A stretch of 64,000 nucleotides of DNA, taken from contig NZ_JABWCU010000003.1 of NCBI RefSeq assembly GCF_018491765.1, positions 424,253-488,252 of the forward strand. The letters are read 5' to 3'. Made by a program: the position numbers and the translations under genes. The notes under the pieces are model-generated. The model ran no database searches, had not been told where the DNA came from, and was given only the letters and a program-made list of their open reading frames with translations. Position 1 is the stretch's first letter. Every line of letters starts with the position of its first letter. Positions 57,054-64,000 of the stretch are shown piece by piece. This stretch comes from Novosphingobium profundi. Lineage in GTDB: Bacteria; Pseudomonadota; Alphaproteobacteria; Sphingomonadales; Sphingomonadaceae.

Positions 57054-60000
57054 CGCGGTGTTCTCCGGCTCCAGGCAAGGCCTGCGAGGAAAAGGACGAA
57101 AAGGAGGGCGGCGAGGGCGAGCAGTGCCGTTGGGCTTGTCGCAGCTTCGGTCAGGTGCTGGGCCGGGCGGACTTCGTGCAGCGAAGGGGCGCGCGCCTTG
57201 CCCGAGGTGCTTGCGGCCTGCCCGCGCGCGGCGGCGAGCACGCCGTCGAGCGCTTTGGCATCGACCTTCGAGAGCTTTGTGCGCACCCATCCGAACATCG
57301 GGTGGTCCGGGCTGGTGTGCCCGCTTCCCGGGAGGCCCGCCCTGGCGATGGTCGTGACGAACTGGTGGGCCAGGTCGGCCAGGGTGGCGTCATCGGCTTT
57401 CCAGTAGCCCTTCTGCGCCGCGACCAGCATGACGGCGAGCATATTGGCCTTGACCGGGCGATTGTCGGGCTGGTCGAGGAATTTCTCGACCCCGATCCCG
57501 TGCCGGTCCTTGACGTACGTGGCGTAGACATCGTCCCAGATCGCGTCGGGGACCAGATTGGGGTCGGTTACTTCCCAGCCCCACAGGTTCTCGAAGAAGG
57601 CGAAATTCATCGTGCGCGCGCCGGCATAGCCATGCGGCATCAGCGATTTGATCCAGGCGGGGTTGAGCTGGCGCGCGCGCAGTTCGGACAGGATCGCGAC
57701 TTTGAGCGGCGCCATGTCGGGCGCCTTGGGGTTGCTGGCGTCGATCACGTAGGCATCGGGCGTGCGGCCCCCGGCCTTCTCGACCGCGAGGTTGAGACCG
57801 CCCAGGTAATCGAAGGCATCGTTGTTGTCGACGAGGCCATAGAGGTTGCTCGAGCGACCGAGGAAGGTCTGGCTGACCCCGGCCAGTCGTTCGCGAAAGG
57901 CCTGCGGTTCGGGCGCGCCGTCAAGGTCGACGCCGTAGGCGTGGCCGACGCGGCCCTGGTAGACGCGCGCGATCGCGTTGCGATCCGACCATGACCCCGA
58001 ACGTTCGGCGAGGCGATTGACCCCGGCCCCATATTCGCCCGGAGCCGGCGCGAAGACGCGCAGCGCGGCGGTGCGGCCGTCGGCGGCCTTGTCCTTTTGC
58101 ATCGCCGCGACCCAGGCAGCGGCGAGGCGGTTGGCGGCAAGGCTCTCGCGGCCCGGCGCGCGCAATTCGCCAAGGGGCGCGAGCGCCGCGTCGAGCGCCG
58201 TGCCAAGTTCGGGATGCGCCTTGCGGATCGTCAGCGAGGCTCCGTCGAGCGCGAGCAGGCTCGCCTTGTCGAGCCACTTGAGCTGTTCGCCGTAGAGATC
58301 GCGAAACAGGCCCGAGGCGACGAACGTCACGTCCTCTCGGGGGGCTTTCGCGTCGGCCGGCAGACGTTTCAGACCCGTCAGGATGCCCCGGCTGTTCCAC
58401 ACCGGTTCGACGTGGAGCAGCGAGAGTCCGAAGGCCATCGTGACGCCGCCGTCGCGAACGGTGTCGGACGCCCACAGCACGACCGCGCGGCCGCCCTTGG
58501 TCGGGGAGGGCTTGCGGGCCATGGCTGAACCGATGTCCCAGGCGATGCGGTCGGGCACCAGGCTGGCGTCGATGCCGGTGAAGTTGCGCCCGGTGGGCAG
58601 GCTTTCGGGTGAGCGCAGCGGATCGTTGCCGGGGCCCGGAGCGATGAAGCGGCCGTCGAGCCCTGTGAGCAGGGCCTGCATCTCGGCCTCGGGGGAGGCC
58701 CTCAGTGCTGCCTCGGCGTCCGGCTTGCCCATCGAGCGCAGCATGGTGCGCACCGCCGCGTCACTCCACGTGCGTCCGAAGACGTGCAGGCCCATCGGCA
58801 TGAAGTCTTCCTGCATGCGGGTGAGCATGTGTCCGGTTTCGTGGACCAGCAGGTCGGGGTCGATGCGTTCGAAGGCGATGGCCTCCCCGCCGCGCTCGCT
58901 GCGGATTTCGGCGATGATCGCATCGTCCATGCCCAGCTTTCGCACGCTCGCGCGGATGCGTTCGAGTGCACGGTGGCGAGCGGTCTCGCCATCGGCGGAA
59001 CTGTCGGCACTCTCGTAGCTCTCGACCAGTTGACGCAGGCCCAGCAGGTCGTCGTAGAGCGGGGTGGCGGCAAGCGGCGGGGTGAGGTGGTCGATGATGA
59101 CGGCCAGGCCCCGGCGCTTGGCCTGGAGCCCTTCGCCGACCCCGTCGACGATATAGGGGTAGAGGCCGGGAATATCGTCCGCCACGAGGCGCGAATAGCT
59201 GTCGCGCGCAAGGCCGGTCTGTGCGCCGGGCAGGAATTCGTAGGTCGAATGGCGGCCGAGATGGACGATGGCATCGGGCGCGAAGCTCTGGCGCAGCGCC
59301 TGGTAGAACGCGAGGTATTGGTGGGGCGGAGGCACCGAGCGGTTCGCGTGGAGCAGCGCCTCGTCGGTCTCCCACCCGCGCGGAGGCTGCGGGCCGACGA
59401 GCACGTTGCCGAAACGCAGCGCGGGGAAGACGAACTGCCCGTCGAGCGTCATGACCTTGCCGGGCGGCGGGCCCCAGCCTTCGACACCCTCGACCGACAG
59501 CGCTTCGAGCTCGCGGGTCAGGGCATCGGTCTCGGCGGTATCGGCCTTGCCCGCGATCCGCCGGTCATAGGCCGCCCGCAGCCGCGCGGAGAGGCCTTGC
59601 GCCTTGCGCCCGATTTCGCCGGGGGTGCCTTCGATGACGAAATCGAGATCCTTGAGCACGCGGTCGACGGTGGCGCTGGCCGCCTTGGTGTCGTGGGTGG
59701 CGAGGGCCTCGCGCACGTCGACGGCGAGCGCGGAAAGCGGCCCTCCGATCATTTCGTCGCGCACCCGGTCGGGCAGGCGCTGGAACCAGGCTTGATAATC
59801 CGCGAGCGGGAGGTGGAGCGCCGAGGCCCTCGCGATATGGCGCAGGGCCTTGGCGTCGCCGGGCATGTTCACGCCGTGGTCCTGGAGCAGGTGGAGCAGC
59901 GCGGCGGAATCGGCGGGCAGAGGGCCGGTGGAGTACCCCGCCGTCTTGAGGCGCTGCAGGATGGTGAGCAGCGAGGCGGGCACGTCGAGATTGTCCGCGC

Positions 60001-61165
60001 CGATGTTGTGACGGCCGGGCGGGTGGTTGTAGTAGATGATCGCGACGTGCTTTTGCGCATTGGGCTTGGTTTGCAGCTTGACCCATCCCGCCAGACGGCG
60101 CGCCGCTGCGTCGATTTCGGAGCCGATCGGCCGGGTGAGGCGGATCTCGATGCCCGAGACGGGATCAACCCTTGGCGCCGCGGCGACGGCAAGCACGCTC
60201 GGCTGGCTGGCCCCCGACAGTTCGGGCATCGCGACGCGATAGTATACGCTCTTGGATGGCAGGCCCTCGACGCTGCGGCGCCATTGGTTTTCGTCGAGGT
60301 CGTCGATGCGGATGGCCTTGAGCAGCGGCACACCTAGCTGCGTGATCGCCCTGGTCGCCTGGTCGCGGTCCGATCCGCCGAGCGCGAAGTCGGCCAGTGA
60401 CACCAGCGCGGCGGGCTGGCGCGCCTTCAACTGCTCGAGCGCCGCGACGGTGGGGGCGCCCCAATCGGCGAACAGCGACTGGCAGGCGAGGTGCTGCGCC
60501 ACCAGCGCGGCGCACAGCGCGGCGTGGGTGTCGCGATCGCCCGCCTGGTCACCGGTCTCGTAGTCGAGAATGACCACGAGCGGGGCCTTCGCGGTGCCTT
60601 TGCGGGGCGAGAAGCGGACGGGCGCGATCGGCATCGGGGCGGGTAGCGCCTTGCGGGCGGCTTCGTCCCCCAGCACCCATTCGAAGAGGTGGACGAGATT
60701 GTCCTGTCCGCGCCCTTGCCAATAGCCTTCCGCACGCGCGTGGAGTTCGCTGGCTATCGCGGTGGAGCCGGTCTGGCGGGCGCTTCGCTCGAGCAGCCGT
60801 GCGGCGAGATCGCTCGAGACGCTGACCCCCTCGATCGGTACGGCAAGCTTGCGTGCCTCGACGATGCGCGCGACGCGCGCGGCATCGTCGCCGAAGACCC
60901 CGGCGAGCAGGATCGCATCGGAACCTTGCATCAACTCGCCCAATTCGTCGTCGGACAGGGCCTTGGCCTGGTCGGGCGTGCGCAAGGTGAGTTGCGTGTC
61001 GGGGTGTCTTTCGACCAGCGCGGCGGCGGCATCGGCGACGGCTTGCGAATTGCGGGCCGATACGATCCCGAACAGGCGGTGCCGGGGGGCGAACGCAGGG
61101 CCTGCGACGAGATAACCGACGAGCAGCACCGCGATAAGCAGCGCGCCCCAAGAGAACTTGCGCAC
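57050..61165 (-). CDS. CobN-like chelatase with membrane segments at both ends
   Basis: This 1371-residue protein belongs to the CobN/BchH family of metal chelatase large subunits. Matching motifs include YYNHPPGRHNIGADNLDVPA, AIVHLGRHSTYEFLPGAQ (near 633), GEGLQAKRRGLAVIIDHLTP and MPMGLHVFG (near 790), as well as MNFAFFENLWGWEVTDPNLV. Unlike cytoplasmic CobN it starts with a signal-anchor helix (residues 4-24) and ends with another helix followed by a basic tail (last 35 residues), which would place the chelatase body in the periplasm. GTG at 61165 (AAAGG about 8 bases upstream) is preferred over GTG at 61174. A cobalamin riboswitch lies upstream. No CobS/CobT partner is nearby. Confidence 0.88.
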   Translation of the reverse strand: MRKFSWGALLIAVLLVGYLVAGPAFAPRHRLFGIVSARNSQAVADAAAALVERHPDTQLTLRTPDQAKALSDDELGELMQGSDAILLAGVFGDDAARVARIVEARKLAVPIEGVSVSSDLAARLLERSARQTGSTAIASELHARAEGYWQGRGQDNLVHLFEWVLGDEAARKALPAPMPIAPVRFSPRKGTAKAPLVVILDYETGDQAGDRDTHAALCAALVAQHLACQSLFADWGAPTVAALEQLKARQPAALVSLADFALGGSDRDQATRAITQLGVPLLKAIRIDDLDENQWRRSVEGLPSKSVYYRVAMPELSGASQPSVLAVAAAPRVDPVSGIEIRLTRPIGSEIDAAARRLAGWVKLQTKPNAQKHVAIIYYNHPPGRHNIGADNLDVPASLLTILQRLKTAGYSTGPLPADSAALLHLLQDHGVNMPGDAKALRHIARASALHLPLADYQAWFQRLPDRVRDEMIGGPLSALAVDVREALATHDTKAASATVDRVLKDLDFVIEGTPGEIGRKAQGLSARLRAAYDRRIAGKADTAETDALTRELEALSVEGVEGWGPPPGKVMTLDGQFVFPALRFGNVLVGPQPPRGWETDEALLHANRSVPPPHQYLAFYQALRQSFAPDAIVHLGRHSTYEFLPGAQTGLARDSYSRLVADDIPGLYPYIVDGVGEGLQAKRRGLAVIIDHLTPPLAATPLYDDLLGLRQLVESYESADSSADGETARHRALERIRASVRKLGMDDAIIAEIRSERGGEAIAFERIDPDLLVHETGHMLTRMQEDFMPMGLHVFGRTWSDAAVRTMLRSMGKPDAEAALRASPEAEMQALLTGLDGRFIAPGPGNDPLRSPESLPTGRNFTGIDASLVPDRIAWDIGSAMARKPSPTKGGRAVVLWASDTVRDGGVTMAFGLSLLHVEPVWNSRGILTGLKRLPADAKAPREDVTFVASGLFRDLYGEQLKWLDKASLLALDGASLTIRKAHPELGTALDAALAPLGELRAPGRESLAANRLAAAWVAAMQKDKAADGRTAALRVFAPAPGEYGAGVNRLAERSGSWSDRNAIARVYQGRVGHAYGVDLDGAPEPQAFRERLAGVSQTFLGRSSNLYGLVDNNDAFDYLGGLNLAVEKAGGRTPDAYVIDASNPKAPDMAPLKVAILSELRARQLNPAWIKSLMPHGYAGARTMNFAFFENLWGWEVTDPNLVPDAIWDDVYATYVKDRHGIGVEKFLDQPDNRPVKANMLAVMLVAAQKGYWKADDATLADLAHQFVTTIARAGLPGSGHTSPDHPMFGWVRTKLSKVDAKALDGVLAAARGQAASTSGKARAPSLHEVRPAQHLTEAATSPTALLALAALLFVLFLAGLAWSRRTPR

Positions 61166-61279
61166 GACACACACCTTTCCTTGCGCGCGGCCCTGCAGGA
61201 GGGCGGCACGTCATTTCGTCCGGTGTCGTCACGACGGATGTTCCGATGCGTTCGGCTGGTCCCGGCCGGGCGCATGGAC

Positions 61280-61449
61280 GACGGTGACGGCAGGTCTCCT
61301 GGCTTGCGGGTCTCGGCCCTGGATCGCGCAGTCTTCCCGGATCGGTGATGATCCAGTGACGAAGCGCGAGGCTCTCCGCGTACAGTTGCGGGCACAGCGC
61401 CGGATTGGAACCGGCTTCCCTTTTCACCCCGGTTTCCCGGGGCACCGTC
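61280..61449 (-). ncRNA. cobalamin riboswitch
   Basis: On the minus strand the leader has the full cobalamin aptamer signature: GGGAAGCCGGTTCCAATCCG, CTGTGCCCGCAACTGT, then GTCACTGG, GGGAAGACTGCG and the B12 box AAGCCAGGAGACCTGCC. Outer helix P1 can form from GACGGTG (forward 61443-61449 complement) and CACCGTC (61280-61286 complement). It lies 114 bases before the CobN-like gene on the same strand, with GC-rich hairpins and the ribosome binding region between. Adenosylcobalamin or a related corrinoid should therefore shut off the CobN-ExbB-DUF2149 operon. Confidence 0.95.
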
Positions 61450-61575
61450 GCGGGTCGCCTTATCCCGAGGCACGGGGCTTGTACAGTCCTCGAGCCTGTC
61501 CGCCGTGGCGCCATCCCAGGTCTTCGCCAAGGGCCGGAGCGACAATCTTCGTGCGATGTCGCGACATGGACTTGA

Positions 61576-61596
61576 TAATGCGAGTAATTCGCATTA
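61576..61596 (+). promoter_or_regulatory. Fur-like box before the TonB receptor
   Basis: TAATGCGAGTAATTCGCATTA is a near-perfect palindrome containing TGC-GA-T-A-TTC-GCA, close to the TGCnAATnATTnGCA operator of Fur in alphaproteobacteria. It lies 96 bases before the receptor start, which suggests iron repression of the receptor. It is 126 bases upstream of the riboswitch 5' end, so it could also touch the divergent promoter. Confidence 0.7.
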
Positions 61597-61691
61597 GTTC
61601 GGCGGGCGAGGGGATGACCGGGCATGGCGTGCAAATCGGCACGCACCGTTTTCCGGATGCCAGGCGCATCCAACAGGGGAAGTGAATACTC

Positions 61692-63815
61692 GTGTCTTGC
61701 AATCCCACGCCGTCGCGCGCGCGCCACCTTGCGCATTCCGTGGCCGTCATCCCGCTTCTCTACGCTCTCGCGACACCGGCTTACGCGGACGAGAGCGAGG
61801 TCGGCGAGAGTATCGTCGTCACCGCGCGGGCGCAGAACCTCTATCGCGTGAAGGAAACCGAGATCGGCAAGATCGCCGCCGATCCACTCGATGTCCCGCA
61901 GTCGGTACAGGTCATCAACAGCGATCTGATCGAGGATCAGGGCGCGCGCGACATCCGCGATCTTTACCGCAATGTGCCTGGCGTCAGCGCCGACAACTAC
62001 GCCACGGTCACCTATCGCGGGTTCAGCCAGGACGTGACGTACTACGACGGGCTGCGCGGCGATCCGTTCCAGACGTTCTCGGTGCCCCAGCTCTTCACCA
62101 TCGAGAGGGTGGAGTTCCTCAAGGGACCCGCAGGCATGCTCTATGGTTCGGGGTCGCCCGGGGGTACGATCAACTACGTCACCAAGAAGCCGCAGGATGA
62201 ATTCGGCGGCAATGTCCGCCTGATCGGCGGTGGCCGCAACCGCTACGGGGCCTCGGCCGACGTGACCGGACCGCTCGACGCCGAAGGCACGATCACCGGC
62301 CGCGCGGGCCTGTTCTACGAGGACATGGATAGCTACCGCGACCATGCCAGCAGCCGCACGCTGGTGGGCGATGCGGGGCTCGGCATTCGCCTGGCGCCTG
62401 AAACCAAGCTGGTGGTCCAGGTGACCGACTACGACCAGAACCTGCCGGGAAACCGCCTGCGCGGGGTGCCTATCGACGCCGATGGCAATTTCTACGCCAA
62501 GCGCAGCTGGAATCACAACGATCCGGACGACTACATCCGCTACAACGGTCTGGTCACGCAGGCGCGGCTCGACAGCACGTTGTCCGAGGCGCTCTCGTTC
62601 AACGTCGCGGGGCGCTGGTTCACCTACGACGAGACGCAGAAGTACCACGAGCCGGTCGCGCTCAAGGATACCGATGGGGATGGCCTCTACGACGCGGTGA
62701 CGCGCGAGTATCGCGACCAGAAGCGCAATGTGGAGGGGCTCTCGTTCGGTGCCAATCTCGTCGGCAGGTTCTCGACCGGCGGCCTCGACCATACCCTTCT
62801 TCTGGGCGGAGATTGGTACCGCGAGGATTCGAGCGGACGGAACTACGCTTCGCGCGACCTGCCGCTGCGCTCGCTGGTCGATCCCGACTACACGACCGAC
62901 AGCCGCCCCGACCTCTCGGGGGTGACCCCGTCGTACAGCGATGCGCGGGCGCTGCGGCGCGGCGTCTACCTGCAGGAGCAGCTGGGCATCGGCGAGCACG
63001 TCATCCTCGTCGCCGGTCTGCGCCGTGACTGGTTCGACGACACCGATTACATCGAGGGCAGCCAGGCGAGCAGCGCCGCGACGACCCGGCGTGCCGGCGC
63101 AATCTTCAAGCCGCGCAAGGACATCTCGCTCTACCTAAGCTGGTCCGAAGCCTTCGAACCCCAGGACGTGTCCGACCAGTCGACGCTCGCGGGTGGTCCG
63201 TTTGATCCCGAGACCGGCAGCCAATGGGAGGCCGGGGTCAAGACCGACCTTCTGGGCGGGCGCATCCAGACGACGCTTGCAGCCTATCGCATTGTGCGCC
63301 GCAATGTGCTCCAGATCGATGACAGCCAGGACGCGGTCAACGGCGTCGATCAACTGGCTCCGATCGGCGAGGTGACCAGCAAGGGCATCGAGGCCACGCT
63401 CACCGCCGACGTGACTCGCGATTGGTTGATCTCGGCCAACTACGCCTACAACGACACGCGCGTGACCGGAACCGTGGAAGGCCAGAGCGTGGACCGTTCG
63501 GTCGGCGATCGGTTCCCCAACACGCCGCAGAACAAAGCCGGCTTCTGGACGCGCTACCAGGTGCCGGCGATTGCCACGGCTTTTTCGTTCGGAGGTGAGT
63601 TCGTCTCCTCGCAAATCGATCGCAGCGGGGATCGTCTCAAGCCCTTCGCGGTCTTCGACGCCACGATCTCGCACGATTTCGGGATCTTCGAAGCGAAGTT
63701 CCGGATCGAGAACATCTTCGACAAGTATTACGCCGTCTCCGGCTTCACCGGAGCAAAGGGGGCCTACCTCGGCAATGCGCGCAGTTGGTTCATCGAACTG
63801 CGCCGGGCTCTCTGA
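61692..63815 (+). CDS. TonB-dependent siderophore-type receptor
   Basis: This 707-residue outer-membrane receptor takes up a scarce chelate using energy from TonB. It has a signal peptide (cut near TPAYA), a TonB box-like ESIVVTAR, the plug domain (VPQSVQVINSDLIEDQGARD, NVPGVSADNYATVTYRGFSQ, RVEFLKGPAGMLYGSGSPGG) and a 22-strand barrel ending SWFIELRRAL. The plug sequence is of the FhuA/FpvA siderophore kind rather than BtuB. The start is GTG at 61692, with AGGGGAAG about 9 bases upstream. It is divergent from the riboswitch-controlled CobN-like operon and follows a Fur-like box. Confidence 0.92.
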   Translation: MSCNPTPSRARHLAHSVAVIPLLYALATPAYADESEVGESIVVTARAQNLYRVKETEIGKIAADPLDVPQSVQVINSDLIEDQGARDIRDLYRNVPGVSADNYATVTYRGFSQDVTYYDGLRGDPFQTFSVPQLFTIERVEFLKGPAGMLYGSGSPGGTINYVTKKPQDEFGGNVRLIGGGRNRYGASADVTGPLDAEGTITGRAGLFYEDMDSYRDHASSRTLVGDAGLGIRLAPETKLVVQVTDYDQNLPGNRLRGVPIDADGNFYAKRSWNHNDPDDYIRYNGLVTQARLDSTLSEALSFNVAGRWFTYDETQKYHEPVALKDTDGDGLYDAVTREYRDQKRNVEGLSFGANLVGRFSTGGLDHTLLLGGDWYREDSSGRNYASRDLPLRSLVDPDYTTDSRPDLSGVTPSYSDARALRRGVYLQEQLGIGEHVILVAGLRRDWFDDTDYIEGSQASSAATTRRAGAIFKPRKDISLYLSWSEAFEPQDVSDQSTLAGGPFDPETGSQWEAGVKTDLLGGRIQTTLAAYRIVRRNVLQIDDSQDAVNGVDQLAPIGEVTSKGIEATLTADVTRDWLISANYAYNDTRVTGTVEGQSVDRSVGDRFPNTPQNKAGFWTRYQVPAIATAFSFGGEFVSSQIDRSGDRLKPFAVFDATISHDFGIFEAKFRIENIFDKYYAVSGFTGAKGAYLGNARSWFIELRRAL

Positions 63816-63820
63816 CGGCT

Positions 63821-63863
63821 GCGGCATGCACGGGTAGCGAAGGGGCACCCCCGTGCATGCCGC
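63821..63863 (+). terminator. hairpin after the TonB receptor
   Basis: GCGGCATGCACGGG and CCCGTGCATGCCGC form a perfect 14-base stem with a 15-base loop, starting 6 bases after the receptor stop. No T run follows, so it may act with a downstream element or mainly protect the transcript end. Confidence 0.6.
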
Positions 63864-63938
63864 TTCGATCTGATGGCTGTGCAAGAGGAGCAGGGCTGAG
63901 CCTGCGCTCGTCACGGATGGGCTTAGCGGCAATGCAAA

Positions 63939-63992
63939 AGGGCCCTTGGGTCCATCGCGGCAAGATGCTTTCGCGATGGACCCAAGGGCCCT
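63939..63992. repeat. perfect 21-base inverted repeat near the right edge
   Basis: AGGGCCCTTGGGTCCATCGCG and its exact complement flank a 12-base loop. The stem is preceded by AAA and followed by a weakly T-containing stretch, so it could be a terminator for a leftward gene outside the window or for the receptor. The unusual length and perfection also fit a mobile hairpin repeat. Confidence 0.7.
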
Positions 63993-64000
63993 CAAGTATT

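Noticed and set aside
61450..61691. A second cobalamin riboswitch for the TonB receptor
   Set aside because: The only B12 box and aptamer core are on the minus strand at 61280-61449; the receptor leader shows a Fur-like palindrome but no aptamer.

Overview
The window is high-GC DNA from an alphaproteobacterium, most likely a sphingomonad of the Novosphingobium/Sphingobium type. Pointers are the nadK, mfd, sdhE and recG neighbourhood, the DUF3175-type stress genes, the P4-type integrase beside tRNA-Asn and the TGC-centred Fur-like box. Genus is inference; no rRNA is present.

Bases 1-35,880 look like accessory DNA ending at a tRNA-Asn gene. From the left they hold: the tail of a minus-strand run of small stress-type proteins (DUF3175 plus two hydrophilic proteins) reading into a gene cut by the window edge; a twice-frameshifted cinA/pncC relic; a tightly overlapping 12-gene respiratory operon (1913-13248) for alternative complex III (ActABCDEF), a small membrane protein, a SCO copper chaperone and a caa3-type oxygen reductase; scraps of a dehydrogenase and an integrase; a decayed mobilisable-element module (ParB-like, sigma-region-4-like, MNT-HEPN fusion, DUF3363 relaxase, ribbon-helix-helix, excisionase-like HTH) ending in a wrbA relic; an ion/transport operon (small membrane protein, unknown protein, CPA1 antiporter, AI-2E family protein); a fatty-acid beta-oxidation operon (acyl-CoA dehydrogenase, thiolase, frameshifted fadJ, CoA transferase/hydrolase); a BON-MscS channel; and an intact tyrosine integrase facing away from tRNA-Asn.

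Bases 35,880-56,320 look like chromosomal backbone: tRNA-Asn(GTT) with its promoter, nadK, a degenerate-GGDEF/EAL protein, an S10-type peptidase, mfd with sdhE upstream, divergent recG, an orphan three-gene lysis cassette (amidase, holin-like, spanin-like), membrane-anchored mqo, a porin-dctA pair, and divergent dctB-dctD. The DctD lacks the GAFTGA loop used to contact sigma-54. Similar TGTG-N10-CACA palindromes lie before mqo and between dctA and dctB, suggesting one C4-dicarboxylate regulon: outer-membrane pore, inner-membrane uptake and malate oxidation.

Bases 56,336-63,815 carry the most interesting module. A cobalamin riboswitch precedes a CobN-like chelatase with a membrane segment at each end, followed by overlapping genes for an ExbB/TolQ-like protein and a DUF2149 protein that resembles ExbD around its membrane Asp. 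Divergent from it is a TonB-dependent receptor behind a Fur-like box. Together they suggest an envelope-located, possibly proton-motive-force-coupled system acting on a tetrapyrrole or metal chelate.
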